Positions 10,357-20,263 are shown, numbered from the stretch's first letter. The stretch: 64,000 nt of DNA from an uncultured Rivibacter sp. (GCA_946480925.1 CAMLLU010000007.1:68333-132332), one strand, 5' to 3'. Numbers and translations: made by a program. The notes: generated by a model not told the origin, from the sequence alone.

Positions 10357-11304
10357 TCAAGCCACCACGCGCACCGGCGTCGTCTCGCACCCCGCAGCTG
10401 CCAGCCACGGGTCGCTGTCCTGGCCGCCGAATACTTCCACCAGGAAGTCGATGAACACACGTGTACGCGCGGGCAGGTGCTTGCGCGTGGGCATGGCCGC
10501 GTAGATGCGGTAGTCCACCAGCGACCAGTGCGGCAGCACGCGCTCGAGCGCGCCCTCGAGCAGCGCGTCTTCCACCATGAACGACGGTAGCCCCACGATG
10601 CCCAGGCCGGCCAGCGCGGCGGCGTACAGCGTGTCGATGTGATGCGTGGTCAACGCCGCCTGCGGTTGCACCACCGCACTGTTTCCGCCACTGTGGAACA
10701 ACCACTCGCGCGGCACGTTGGGGAGCACCGGCACCAGCGCCTGGTGATCACTCAGCTCGTTCGGGTGGCTCGGGCGGCCGTAGCGGTCGAGGTAGTTGGG
10801 TGCCGCGCAGGTGACCACTTCCGTGCGGGCCAGCTGGCGAGCCACGAAGTCGCCGCGTTCGAGCTCGCGCGTGATGATGATGGAGATGTCCACGCCCTCA
10901 TCGGCCGTATCGACCGGCCCGCGCACCTCCAGGTCGATGGTGACCTTGGGGTAGCGCTCACGGAACGCCGGCAGATGCTTGGCCAGCTGGTGCACCGCGA
11001 AGGCCGGCGGCATCAACAGCCGCAGGTGGCCGCGCGGCTCGCGCGTCGAGGCGCCGGCCAGTGCCTCGGCTTCGTCCACCTCGGTGAGGATCTGGCGCAC
11101 GCGCTCCAGATAAGCCTCTCCCACGTCGGTGAGCGCGAGGCGGCGCGTCGTGCGGTTGATGAGGCGGGCGCCCAGGTGGTCTTCGAGTTCGGCCACCAGC
11201 CGTGTCACCACGGCGGGCGCCATGTCCATGGCGCGGGCGGCCTGCGCGAAACTGCCTTCGTCGATGACGCGGGCGAACACCCGCATGGCTCGTAGCTGGT
11301 CCAT
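10357..11304 (-). CDS. LysR-family transcriptional regulator
   Basis: A 315-residue regulator with an N-terminal winged helix (MRVFARVIDEGSFAQAARAM, helix-turn-helix at about residues 18-37; NRTTRRLALTDVG wing) and a periplasmic-binding-protein-like effector domain from residue about 90. The closest type by motif is the large DhcR/PgrR-like subgroup annotated around small-molecule metabolism genes; the ligand cannot be read from sequence. ATG 11304 gives the canonical MDQLRAMRVF start. It is convergent with amgK and 88 nt downstream of the rhombosortase gene, with no obvious divergent target next to it. Confidence 0.9.
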   Translation of the reverse strand: MDQLRAMRVFARVIDEGSFAQAARAMDMAPAVVTRLVAELEDHLGARLINRTTRRLALTDVGEAYLERVRQILTEVDEAEALAGASTREPRGHLRLLMPPAFAVHQLAKHLPAFRERYPKVTIDLEVRGPVDTADEGVDISIIITRELERGDFVARQLARTEVVTCAAPNYLDRYGRPSHPNELSDHQALVPVLPNVPREWLFHSGGNSAVVQPQAALTTHHIDTLYAAALAGLGIVGLPSFMVEDALLEGALERVLPHWSLVDYRIYAAMPTRKHLPARTRVFIDFLVEVFGGQDSDPWLAAAGCETTPVRVVA

Positions 11305-11392
11305 GCGGAAGATTATCCGGGCCGCCGCGCCGGGGCGCTCCCAGGCAGGGCCAGCCCCTCTCGAAGGGATGGCCGGCACTGGCTGAAGGCCG

Positions 11393-12001
11393 TCATCCCA
11401 TGGGTCGTCGCGCGGTGACCAACAGCAGCCAGGCCATCACCGCACCGCTCGCGGAACCAGCCGCATGCGCAAGCGGTGCTACCGCGATGTCCCAGCCTTG
11501 CGGATGGATCAGCGGCCCCCGCCATGGCGCCTCGCTCAACACCTTGCCGAGCAGCACCACGCCGATGACCAGCGCGAGAGCGCGCTGCGTGCGACTGCCG
11601 TGCCGCGCCAGGTGCACCGCGACCACGGCCACGCCGGCATGCAACACGCCAGACAGCCCGCCGTAGCTCGTGAGTTCGGGTTGGAGCAGCAGGGCCAAGT
11701 GGGTGAGCGGCCACGCCAGCGCCCAGGCCAGCATGGCACGCGCCGGCACCTGTGCGGCCCAGCCCAGCGCCAGCACCAGCACCGTGCCGGCCAGGTTGGC
11801 CAGCAGGTGCAGCTGGCTCAGATGCACCCAGGCCGCACTCCACCAGCGCCACGGCTCAACCAGAGCCTTTTGTGGCTGCCAATCGAGCATCGATGCGCCG
11901 CCTGCGCCCTGCCACCACACGGCCACGGCCGGCAATGCCAGCAACAGGCACAGCAGCGCCCAACGCCCCGGTGCAGCCACGGGAGCGGTGCTGCTTTGCA
12001 C
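11393..12001 (-). CDS. rrtA: Rhombosortase (rhomboid-family intramembrane serine protease)
   Basis: A membrane protein of about 202 residues with five to six predicted transmembrane helices. HLSQLHLLANLAGT (His/Asn of the rhomboid oxyanion region) and YGGLSGVLHAG (GxSG catalytic Ser, then His one turn later) are the rhombosortase signatures. This rhomboid subfamily is known to process proteins with a GlyGly-CTERM tail for surface delivery, often with type II secretion. No GlyGly-CTERM substrate is visible in this window. The start is uncertain: GTG 12001 is the first good start in frame before the first helix. It lies 17 nt downstream of glnE and is probably co-transcribed with it. Confidence 0.82.
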   Translation of the reverse strand: MQSSTAPVAAPGRWALLCLLLALPAVAVWWQGAGGASMLDWQPQKALVEPWRWWSAAWVHLSQLHLLANLAGTVLVLALGWAAQVPARAMLAWALAWPLTHLALLLQPELTSYGGLSGVLHAGVAVVAVHLARHGSRTQRALALVIGVVLLGKVLSEAPWRGPLIHPQGWDIAVAPLAHAAGSASGAVMAWLLLVTARRPMG

Positions 12002-12018
12002 CGTGCCGGTGGCGTCGT

Positions 12019-14802
12019 TCAGCCGAACACCGTGCGCCACAGGGCCAGCACCGCGTCGCGTTGCGCTGCCAGCGCTCCGAGCTCGCTTTCGGCGATCTGC
12101 GTGGCGGCTTCGTCGAGTCGAGCACGGTGCTGTGCGCGGCGCAGCTCGCGGTAGGCATCGGCCGCCGCATAACCCACGCCGGCGGGCAGCAGGCCGGCGC
12201 TTTCGGCGCGCTGCAGCAGCGCGATGTTGCCGGCGTCGTCCTGCAGCTCGGGGTACCGCGCGCTGTGCGCGAGCACCAGGTACTGCACCGCGAATTCCAC
12301 GTCCATCATGCCGCCGGCGCTGTGCTTCACGTCGAAGCAGCCTTCCTTCACGGCATGTGCCTGCCGCACGCGCTCGCGCATGGCCTGGATCTCGCCGCGC
12401 AGCGCCTGCGGATCGCGCTCGGCGGTGAGCACGGCGCGCCGCACGGCCTCGATGCGCGCAGCCATGGCCGTATCGCCGGCGCACCAGCGTGCCCGCGTGA
12501 TGGCCTGGTGTTCCCAGGTCCATGCGGTGTTGCTGCCGCGCTGCTGCTGGTAGCGTTCGAAGGCTGCCAGCGACGTGACCAGCAGCCCCGAGTTGCCGTT
12601 GGGCCGCAGCGCGGTGTCGATCTCGAACAACTCGCCCGCCGCCGTGCGCAGCGTGAGCCAGGTGATCAGCTTGCGCGCGAACGCGGCATACGCCTCGGGC
12701 GCGCGCTCGTCGTCGTCGTCGAACACGAACACCACGTCGAGGTCGCTGCCGTAGCCCAGCTCCTTGCCGCCCAGCTTGCCGTAGGCGATGACGGCGAAGT
12801 TCGGCACCTCGCGGTGGCGGTTGCGCAGGTGCTGCCACGCCCAGCGGATGGTGCAGTCCAGCGTCGCATCGGCCAGTGCAGACAGGTCGTCGGCCACCTG
12901 CTCGACGGTGAGCTGGCCTTCGACGTCGCGCACCAGCGTGCGGAACATCTCGGCATGGTGGGCGCGGCGCAAGGTGTCGAGCAGCGACTCCTCGTCGGCC
13001 TGGCCGCCGCGCGTCCACGCGCCGTGGCGCTCGCCGAGATCTTTCAGGAAGGCCTCGCGCTCGAAGCGGCCGTGCATCAGGCGTGGGTCGGCCAGTTCGT
13101 CGATCACGCCTGGGTGGCGCATCAGGTAGCGCATCGGCCAGCGTGCCAGGCCCAGCAGGCGCAGCAGTCTCGTCAGCACTTCCTGCCGCTCGATCAGCAG
13201 CGCGAGGTAGCTCTCGCGCCGCAGCAGCGGCTCCACCCAGTCGATGAACCGCATCACGGCATCTTCGCGGATGTGCACGTCGTCGATCGCGCTCGACGCG
13301 CGGCCGATCAGCTTGGCCAGGCGGTGGCGCGTCTCGTCGCGCAGCATGGCCACGCGCGGTCGCGCCGCGAAGGCCTTCACGCGTTCGGCCAGCTGCGCGG
13401 GCAGGCGTTCGAGGAAGGCTTCGCTGTCGAGCTGCAGCGGCACGCCCGAGCACAGCTTGCCCTTGCAGCCGTGGCCCGGCCCGGGCGCGCGGCCATCGTG
13501 CAGCAGCGCGTCGAACTCGGTGGCGACGAACTCGCGGTAAGTGCACAGCTTGTCGAGCAGCTCGCAGGTATCGGCCGTGCACGTGAAGCCCATCGACTGC
13601 GCGATCCACGCGAGGTCACCATCGCCGGTGGGTAGCACGTGGGTCTGCTGGTCGTCGAGGAACTGGATGCGGTGCTCGACGCGTCGCAGGAACACATAGG
13701 CCTCGGCCAGCTGGGCGGCGGTGTCGGGCTTCATCACACCCACGGCGACGAGGCGCTGCAGCGCCGTCAGCGTGGGGCGGGTGCGGATCTCTGGGAAGTG
13801 CCCGCCGCGCACCACCTGCAGCAGTTGCACGGTGAACTCGATCTCGCGGATGCCGCCGCGCGAAAGCTTCACGTCGTTGGCGCGTTCGGGCCGGCCGGCG
13901 GCGCGGCGGCTCGCTTCGTCGCGGATCTTCGCGTGCAGCTGGCGCAGGCCCTCGAAGACGCCGTAGTCCAGATAGCGGCGGAACACGAAGGGCACCACCA
14001 CGTCGCGCAGCTGCATGGCATTGCCGGATTCGAGCTCGGCACGCGGGGCCACCACGCGGCTCTTGAGCCATGCGAAGCGCTCCCACTCGCGGCCCTGCAC
14101 GAGGAAGTACTCCTCCAGCATTGCAAGGCTCACCACCGGTGGGCCTGAGTTGCCGTTGGGTCGCAGCGCGAGGTCCACGCGGAACACGAAGCCGTCTTCG
14201 GTCACGTCGCCGATCAGCGCATACAGGCTGCGCGCCACCTGGCTGAAGTATTCGTGCGCGCTGATCACCCCGGCGCCGCTGGCGCTGCCCGCGGTCTGGC
14301 CGTCTTCTTCGTAGACGTAGACGAGGTCGATGTCGGACGACACGTTGAGCTCGCGCGCGCCGAGCTTGCCCATGCCCACCACCCAGAAGCCGATGCGCTG
14401 GCCTGTGGGCGACAGCGGCGCGCCGTGACGCGCGTCCTGCTCGGCGAAGGCGTGGGTGAGCGCGTGGTCGAGCGTGCACTCGGCGAGCACCGTCATGGTC
14501 TGCGTCACGTCGTCGAGCGATGCGTTGTGCTCCACGTCGAGCACGGCCAGGCGTTCGAGCACGAGCTGGCGTGTCACTCGCAAGGCCGCCGGCAGCGCGT
14601 GGCCGCGACGCTGCAGTTCATCGATCAGGGTGTCGATGTGTTCACGTGTCGGCACGCCCGGCGACAGCAACAAAAGTTCACCTGCGTAGCGCCGGCGTAC
14701 ACGCTGCACGAAGCGAGAATGGTCAGCGCGTGCCGCGCTTGCTGCGTTGTGATTCGTAGTGGCGGCCGAGGCCGCGGATGCGGTGGTTGGCGTGAAACCC
14801 AT
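12019..14802 (-). CDS. glnE: Bifunctional glutamine synthetase adenylyltransferase/adenylyl-removing enzyme
   Basis: GlnE attaches AMP to, or removes it from, glutamine synthetase in response to P-II proteins, tuning ammonium assimilation. The 927-residue length is normal. It has two nucleotidyltransferase domains joined by a regulatory linker: the N-terminal deadenylylase half carries GMGKLGARELNVSSDIDLVY (about residue 160) and the C-terminal adenylylase half carries YGKLGGKELGYGSDLDVVF (about 675), both ending in the metal-binding D-x-D. A PII-GlnD-like linker separates them. The first 25 residues are Ala/Thr-rich and variable, so the true start may be slightly later. Divergent from the YhdP-like gene with 109 bp between. 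Confidence 0.96.
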   Translation of the reverse strand: MGFTPTTASAASAATTNHNAASAARADHSRFVQRVRRRYAGELLLLSPGVPTREHIDTLIDELQRRGHALPAALRVTRQLVLERLAVLDVEHNASLDDVTQTMTVLAECTLDHALTHAFAEQDARHGAPLSPTGQRIGFWVVGMGKLGARELNVSSDIDLVYVYEEDGQTAGSASGAGVISAHEYFSQVARSLYALIGDVTEDGFVFRVDLALRPNGNSGPPVVSLAMLEEYFLVQGREWERFAWLKSRVVAPRAELESGNAMQLRDVVVPFVFRRYLDYGVFEGLRQLHAKIRDEASRRAAGRPERANDVKLSRGGIREIEFTVQLLQVVRGGHFPEIRTRPTLTALQRLVAVGVMKPDTAAQLAEAYVFLRRVEHRIQFLDDQQTHVLPTGDGDLAWIAQSMGFTCTADTCELLDKLCTYREFVATEFDALLHDGRAPGPGHGCKGKLCSGVPLQLDSEAFLERLPAQLAERVKAFAARPRVAMLRDETRHRLAKLIGRASSAIDDVHIREDAVMRFIDWVEPLLRRESYLALLIERQEVLTRLLRLLGLARWPMRYLMRHPGVIDELADPRLMHGRFEREAFLKDLGERHGAWTRGGQADEESLLDTLRRAHHAEMFRTLVRDVEGQLTVEQVADDLSALADATLDCTIRWAWQHLRNRHREVPNFAVIAYGKLGGKELGYGSDLDVVFVFDDDDERAPEAYAAFARKLITWLTLRTAAGELFEIDTALRPNGNSGLLVTSLAAFERYQQQRGSNTAWTWEHQAITRARWCAGDTAMAARIEAVRRAVLTAERDPQALRGEIQAMRERVRQAHAVKEGCFDVKHSAGGMMDVEFAVQYLVLAHSARYPELQDDAGNIALLQRAESAGLLPAGVGYAAADAYRELRRAQHRARLDEAATQIAESELGALAAQRDAVLALWRTVFG

Positions 14803-14911
14803 CGAACTGCTCCGGGTCTATGCTAGGGTCGCCAGCCCGGCGGCGTCTGTGCCAAAAACCACGCGGCCGGTCGTTGCCGAACCCGCAGTCCGCTGGCGTC
14901 CCATTCGTTTC

Positions 14912-17900
14912 ATGCCATCCATCCCATCCCAAGACGCCACGGCGCCGGCAGAGCCTTGTGAACGCCGCACGCGCCGATGGACGGTGGTGCTGCGCTGGAC
15001 CCTCGGTCTGCTTCTTGCCGCGTGGAGTGTGCTTCTCGCGGCGTGGCTGATCCTCCAGTGGGGGATTTTGCCCCGGATAGAAACATGGCGACCCGAGCTC
15101 GAGGCGCGCGCTTCGCAGGCGCTTGGAGTACCGGTGCGCGTGGGCCACATCAGCGTGAAGTCCGGCGGCTGGATGCCCACCATCGAACTGCGCGACGTGG
15201 TGCTGCTCGATCCGCGGGCGCGCGAGGCCTTGCGGCTGCCGCGTGTGGTGGCCGTGCTGTCGGCCCGCTCCATGCTGCACTGGCGGCCGCACTTCGAGCA
15301 GCTGCACATCGAAGGGCCGCGGCTCGAAGTGCGACGCGATGCCGACGGCCGGCTCTACGTGGCGGGCCTGCGCTTCGGCTCTCCGGTGCAAGGCGAAACG
15401 GGCGACAGCGCCGTGGCCGACTGGTTCTTCGCCCAGCCCGAGTTCGTGATCCGCGGCGGTTCGCTGTTGTGGGTCGACGAAAAGCGCGGCCTGCCGCCGA
15501 TGGAGCTGCAGCAGGTGGACCTGGTGGTGCGCAACCGGCCCGGCCTCGGCCGGCGCCACCACGACGTGCGGCTCGATGCCACGCCGCCGGCTGAATGGGG
15601 CGAGCGGTTCTCGCTGCGCGGCCGTTTCACGCAGCCCTTGGTCGATCGCAGCGGCCTCGTTTCGCATGGCCAGTGGCGCACCTGGCGCGGCACCGTGTAT
15701 GCCGAACTTCCGGCGGCCGACGTGCAATCGCTCAAGCGCCACGTGGACCTGCCCTTCCAGTTGACCAGCGGGCATGGCGCGCTGCGCGCCTGGGTCGAGG
15801 TGCGCAACGGAGAGCCGCGTTCGGCCATTGCCGACGTGGCGCTGCGCGAAGTCGAAGCCACGCTGGGGGCCGACCTGCAGCCGCTGCGTTTCGAGCGCAT
15901 GGATGGCCGCCTGAGCGGCGAGCGGCAAGAGGGCACGACGGCGTTGGGTGCAAAAGGCCTGAGCTTCACCACCGGCGACGGCGTCGTGTGGCCGGCCGGC
16001 GACTTCAGCCTGCGCTGGCGCCACGACGACGACGGCGCCACGCTGGGCGGCGAGCTCTCGGCCCAGCGGCTGGACCTGGCCGTGCTGGCGCAGATAGCCT
16101 CCCGTGTGCCATTGGGTGAACCGTTGCGGCGCAACCTGCAGGCCCTGCAGCCCAGCGGCGTGGCCGGGCCGCTGACCGTGCGCTGGGACGGCTCGCCCGA
16201 CGCGCCGCAACGCTACCGGGCACAGGCGCGTGTTGCAGCCCTGAGCCTGGCCGCGCAGCCGCTGCCACCTGAATGGGGCGGCAGCGTCACACCGGCCGAT
16301 CTGCCGGCCAGCGCGCCGGTGCCCGGCCACTGGATCGGCCGACCGGGCGTGCGCAATGCAGACGTCGAGCTCACCGCCACCGAACAAGGCGGCGAAGCGC
16401 GCGTGGCGCTGGCCAATGGCGCACTCGAATTCCCCGGCGTGTTCGAAGCGCCGGTCGTGGCGCTCGACCGGCTCAGCGCCCAGTTGAACTGGCGTGTGAG
16501 CCAGCCGAAGCGCGATGCGGCGCGGCAGGTCGAGCTGCAGGTGCGCGGCCTGCGGTTCGCCAATGCTGACGCTGAAGGCGAGTTCGACGCCGTATGGAGC
16601 ATGGGGGCCGGCAGCGGCCATGGGCGCGGCCAGCGCCTGCCCGGGCTGCTGGACTTGAACGGCCGGTTGACCCACGCACGCGCGGCCGCGGTGGCGCGCT
16701 ACCTGCCGTTGGGCATCCCCGAGGCCACCCGCCGCTATGTGCAGCAGGCGGCGCTGGACGGCACGGCTAGCGCGGTGCAGTTCAAGGTCAAGGGCGATCT
16801 GGCGGACTTCCCGTTCGGCCAGCCGTCGCCAACGACTCCGGGCGGGCGGATGCCCGCGCCGCTGCCGGGCGAGTTCCGCATTGCGGCGCGCATCGACAAT
16901 GCCCGCTTCGCCTACATCCCGGGCCGGCCGGACGAAGCGCCCGGCGGCGAACACGGCGCCTGGCCGGTGTTCACGCAGCTCAAGGGCGAGCTCATCTTCG
17001 ACCGCCACGCGATGGAGATCCGCAACGCCTCCGCACGCCTGGGCGACGTGGGCAGCGGCGGCTTCGAGCTCTACAAGGTCAACGGCGGCATCAAGCACCT
17101 CGGGCACGACTCGACGCTCTCGCTCAGCGGGCAGGGGCGCGGTCCGCTGGCCGACGCGCTGCGCTACGTGCAGAGCACGCCGATCTCGCGCTGGCTGCAC
17201 GGTGCGCTCGACAGCGCCACCGGCACCGGCCTCACCGAGCTGCAACTGGCGCTCGACATACCGCTTTCGCGCAGCCGCGACGCCACCGTGTCCGGCCGTG
17301 TGCAACTGGCCAACAACGACGTGCGCCTGCGCTCCGACACACCGCTGCTGGCAGCGGCGCGCGCTCGCATCGACTTTTCGCAGGAGAGCTTCTCGATCAA
17401 TGGCGGCGCGGCCCGCGTGCTGGGCGGTGACCTGCAGTTCGAAGGCGGCCAGCGGCCGGGCGGCGCGGTGCGGCTGTCGGGCCAGGGCACGGTGTCGGCT
17501 GAAGGGCTTCGCCGAGCCACCGAGCTGGGCCCGCTGGCCCGCCTGGCCACGCAGATGAGCGGGCAGACCAGCTACCGGCTGAACATCGCCTTCCCGCAGG
17601 GCCGCCCGCAGGTGGACCTCAGCAGCTCGCTGGTGGGCCTGGCGCTCGACCTGCCGGCGCCGCTGCGCAAGCCGGCCGAGCAGGCGCTGCCGCTCGAGCT
17701 GCACGCCGCGCCGCTGGCCGAAGCGCAAGGCCCCGCGCGAGACCAGCTGCGTTTCGACCTCGGCAACGTCGTGCATGCGCACTATCTGCGCGACCTTTCC
17801 GGCAACGCGCCGGCTGTGGTGCGCGGCGGCCTGGGCATCGGCGAAGCGGCACCGTCGCCGGCGGCCGGGGTGTCGGCCGCAGTGCAGCTTTCCAGTCTCG

Positions 17901-19162
17901 ATCTCGACGCCTGGCGCGGCGTGCTCGACCGCCTGCAGGACAACACTGCGCAGGCTGCCGGCAGTGCCGGTGAAACCCGGCCGCAGAGCGCCTACCTGCC
18001 GGCGCAAGTCGCGCTGCGCACGCAAGACCTCAAGGCCAACGGGCGGCGGCTCACGCGCGTGGTGGCTGGCCTGTCCGAACACGATGGCCTGTGGCGTGCC
18101 ACGGTGGAAGCCGACCAGCTGAGCGGTTATGTCGAATACGCCCCGCCCGGTCGGCTGGGCGGCGAGGCGGGGCGCGTGTATGCACGGCTGGCGCGGCTGT
18201 CGCTGCCGCGCAGCGAAGTCGAAGCAGTGGAGTCCCTGCTCGACAACTCGCCCGCCAACCTGCCGGCACTGGACATCGTGGTCGACGACTTCGAGCTGCG
18301 CGGCAAGCGGCTCGGTCGCGTCGAAGTCGAGGCGGCCAACCGGGCCGTCGGCGGCACCGAAGGCGCGCGGGAATGGCGCCTCACCAAGCTCAACCTCGTC
18401 GTGCCGGAAGCACGGCTCACCGCCAGCGGCCAATGGGGCGGGGCCGTGGAGGCGGCGCGCGGCGGGTCGCCACGCCGCCGCGCGGTGATGGACTTCAAGC
18501 TCGATCTGGCCGACAGCGGCGCCTTCCTCACGCGGCTGCAGCTGCCCGGCACGCTGCGCGGCGGCAAGGGCCGGCTGACGGGCCAGGTGTCGTGGCTGGG
18601 CTCGCCGCTGTCGCCCGACTACGCCAGCTTGGCGGGCAACGTGCACCTCGCCATCGACGAAGGCCAGTTCCTCAAGGCCGACGCCGGTGCGGCCAAGCTG
18701 CTGTCGGTGCTGAGCCTGCAGTCGCTGCCGCGGCGCCTGCTGCTGGACTTCCGCGACGTGTTCCAGGAAGGCTTCAGCTTCGACAACGTCTCGGCCGACG
18801 TCGGCATCGCAGCCGGCGTGGCCACCACCAACAACCTGCGCATGCGTGGCGTGCAGGCCGTGGTGCTGATGGAAGGCCAGGCCGACATCGGCCGCGAGAC
18901 CCAGGACCTGCGCGTGTGGGTGGTGCCCGAGATCAACGCCGGTGCCGCGTCGCTGGCCTATGCGGTCATCAACCCGGCCATCGGGCTGGGTACCTTCCTC
19001 GGCCAGATGTTCCTGCGCCGCCCGCTCATCGAGGCGGGCACGCGCGAATTCAAGGTCACCGGCTCGTGGGCCGACCCCAAGGTCGAACGCGTCGAACGCA
19101 AGTTGGGGGACGCGGTACCGGCCATGGAGCCGCCGCTCGCGGCCTCGTCCCCGTCACGCTGA
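14912..19162 (+). CDS. yhdP: YhdP-family AsmA-like protein
   Basis: A 1416-residue protein with one N-terminal transmembrane helix (about residues 25-52), a DUF3971 region and an AsmA-like C-terminal domain ending near residue 1400. YhdP and its relatives (TamB, YdbH) form long beta-taco bridges from the inner to the outer membrane and are implicated in phospholipid transport to the outer membrane. Alternating short beta-strand-forming segments throughout fit such a groove, and the C-terminal FKVTGSWADPKVERVER is a typical AsmA-like ending. ATG 14912 (MPSIPSQDATAP) was chosen; the frame is open upstream, but that sequence overlaps the glnE promoter area. It precedes the amidase gene by 40 nt. 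Confidence 0.9.
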   Translation: MPSIPSQDATAPAEPCERRTRRWTVVLRWTLGLLLAAWSVLLAAWLILQWGILPRIETWRPELEARASQALGVPVRVGHISVKSGGWMPTIELRDVVLLDPRAREALRLPRVVAVLSARSMLHWRPHFEQLHIEGPRLEVRRDADGRLYVAGLRFGSPVQGETGDSAVADWFFAQPEFVIRGGSLLWVDEKRGLPPMELQQVDLVVRNRPGLGRRHHDVRLDATPPAEWGERFSLRGRFTQPLVDRSGLVSHGQWRTWRGTVYAELPAADVQSLKRHVDLPFQLTSGHGALRAWVEVRNGEPRSAIADVALREVEATLGADLQPLRFERMDGRLSGERQEGTTALGAKGLSFTTGDGVVWPAGDFSLRWRHDDDGATLGGELSAQRLDLAVLAQIASRVPLGEPLRRNLQALQPSGVAGPLTVRWDGSPDAPQRYRAQARVAALSLAAQPLPPEWGGSVTPADLPASAPVPGHWIGRPGVRNADVELTATEQGGEARVALANGALEFPGVFEAPVVALDRLSAQLNWRVSQPKRDAARQVELQVRGLRFANADAEGEFDAVWSMGAGSGHGRGQRLPGLLDLNGRLTHARAAAVARYLPLGIPEATRRYVQQAALDGTASAVQFKVKGDLADFPFGQPSPTTPGGRMPAPLPGEFRIAARIDNARFAYIPGRPDEAPGGEHGAWPVFTQLKGELIFDRHAMEIRNASARLGDVGSGGFELYKVNGGIKHLGHDSTLSLSGQGRGPLADALRYVQSTPISRWLHGALDSATGTGLTELQLALDIPLSRSRDATVSGRVQLANNDVRLRSDTPLLAAARARIDFSQESFSINGGAARVLGGDLQFEGGQRPGGAVRLSGQGTVSAEGLRRATELGPLARLATQMSGQTSYRLNIAFPQGRPQVDLSSSLVGLALDLPAPLRKPAEQALPLELHAAPLAEAQGPARDQLRFDLGNVVHAHYLRDLSGNAPAVVRGGLGIGEAAPSPAAGVSAAVQLSSLDLDAWRGVLDRLQDNTAQAAGSAGETRPQSAYLPAQVALRTQDLKANGRRLTRVVAGLSEHDGLWRATVEADQLSGYVEYAPPGRLGGEAGRVYARLARLSLPRSEVEAVESLLDNSPANLPALDIVVDDFELRGKRLGRVEVEAANRAVGGTEGAREWRLTKLNLVVPEARLTASGQWGGAVEAARGGSPRRRAVMDFKLDLADSGAFLTRLQLPGTLRGGKGRLTGQVSWLGSPLSPDYASLAGNVHLAIDEGQFLKADAGAAKLLSVLSLQSLPRRLLLDFRDVFQEGFSFDNVSADVGIAAGVATTNNLRMRGVQAVVLMEGQADIGRETQDLRVWVVPEINAGAASLAYAVINPAIGLGTFLGQMFLRRPLIEAGTREFKVTGSWADPKVERVERKLGDAVPAMEPPLAASSPSR

Positions 19163-19202
19163 AATTGAAGGCCATGCCAAGCAGCAAGCAGGAGTGCAAG
19201 CC

Positions 19203-20045
19203 ATGAAGGTCGCCGCCGTGCAGATGGTCGCCACCCCCAGGGTGGATGACAACCTCGACACCGCCCGCAGGCTCATTGCGCAGGCTGCCAGCCAGGGCGC
19301 CGAGCTCTTGGCACTGCCCGAGTACTTCTGCCTCATGGGCCACAAGGACCGCGACAAGCTCGGCGTGGCCGAAGCCGACGGCGAGGGCACCATCCAGCAG
19401 ATGCTGGCGGCCACAGCGCGCGAGCATGGCGTCTGGCTCATCGGCGGCACCTTGCCCCTGCGCCTGGACGGCGAGGTGCACGACAGCACCGCGGCCGACT
19501 GCCGGGCGCTCAACACCACGCTCGTCTACGCGCCCGACGGCACGCGCGCCGCCCGCTACGACAAGGTGCACCTGTTCCGCTTCGACGACGGCGAACGCTG
19601 CTACGACGAAGCCGCCACCCTGAGGGCCGGCCACGAACCGCGGGCCTTCGAGGCCACCGCACGCGACGGCGAAGGCTACCGAGCCGGCCTCTCGGTCTGC
19701 TACGACCTGCGCTTCCCCGAGCTGTACCGCGCGCTGATGCGCCCCGACCCGTGCGACCTCATCGTCGTGCCCGCGGCCTTCACCTACCCCACGGGCCAGG
19801 CCCACTGGGAACTGCTGCTGCGCGCCCGCGCGGTAGAAAACCAGTGCTACGTGCTGGCCCCCGCACAAGGCGGCCGCCACGAAAACGGCCGCCGCACCTG
19901 GGGCCATTCAATGCTGGTGGACCCGTGGGGCGAGGTGCTGGCCGTGCAGGCCGAAGGAGAGGGCGTCATTTGCGGCGAGATAACACGCAAGCGCATCACG
20001 CAAGTCCGCAGCCAACTCCCCGCCCTCACACACAGGGTTCTCTAA
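19203..20045 (+). CDS. Carbon-nitrogen hydrolase of the Nit1/deaminated-glutathione amidase type
   Basis: A 280-residue nitrilase-superfamily enzyme. The Glu-Lys-Cys triad is clear: LPEYF (Glu about 41), YDKVHLFRF (Lys about 118) and SVCYDLRFPELYR (Cys about 162), with the second Glu in WELLLRARAVENQCY. In Nit1/YbeM relatives this chemistry hydrolyses deaminated glutathione as metabolite repair; that substrate is likely but not proven here. ATG 19203 has an upstream AGGAG (within 19190-19194). It is close behind yhdP, and this pairing probably reflects one transcript. A GC-rich repeat follows its stop. Confidence 0.9.
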   Translation: MKVAAVQMVATPRVDDNLDTARRLIAQAASQGAELLALPEYFCLMGHKDRDKLGVAEADGEGTIQQMLAATAREHGVWLIGGTLPLRLDGEVHDSTAADCRALNTTLVYAPDGTRAARYDKVHLFRFDDGERCYDEAATLRAGHEPRAFEATARDGEGYRAGLSVCYDLRFPELYRALMRPDPCDLIVVPAAFTYPTGQAHWELLLRARAVENQCYVLAPAQGGRHENGRRTWGHSMLVDPWGEVLAVQAEGEGVICGEITRKRITQVRSQLPALTHRVL

Positions 20046-20186
20046 AGCAACGGCGGCCCCTCACCAGGAGGCGCAAGGCCAAGAGGCCGAGCGCCGATCC
20101 GCACGGACCCCAAGGATCCGGCTCCGCCGGTCCAACGGGGTGCCTTGCAGGCCGCGCCGGTCCTTGCGGCCCGGCTCTTCGCCAGG

Positions 20187-20262
20187 CACGAAAGGTCCAC
20201 TGGACCTTTCGTGTCCGGGCTCAGCCCCCTTGAGGGGGCGCGCGAAGCGCGTAGGGGGTGGG
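20187..20262. repeat. 27-bp palindrome plus GC-rich tail, likely dispersed intergenic repeat
   Basis: CACGAAAGGTCCA at 20187-20199 and its exact complement at 20201-20213 surround one central base. It is followed by a second stem (GCCCCCTTGAGGGGGC-like, about 20223-20238) and by GCGCGAAGCGCG (20239-20250). It lies in the 218 bp gap between the amidase and convergent ubiH. It may act as a bidirectional terminator for both genes; it resembles short intergenic repeats seen in Burkholderiales genomes, which I could not search. Confidence 0.65.
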
Positions 20263-20263
20263 C

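Noticed and set aside
14723..18646. Open antisense frame of about 1300 codons across yhdP
   Set aside because: No family motif, biased composition; yhdP and its membrane anchor explain the region.
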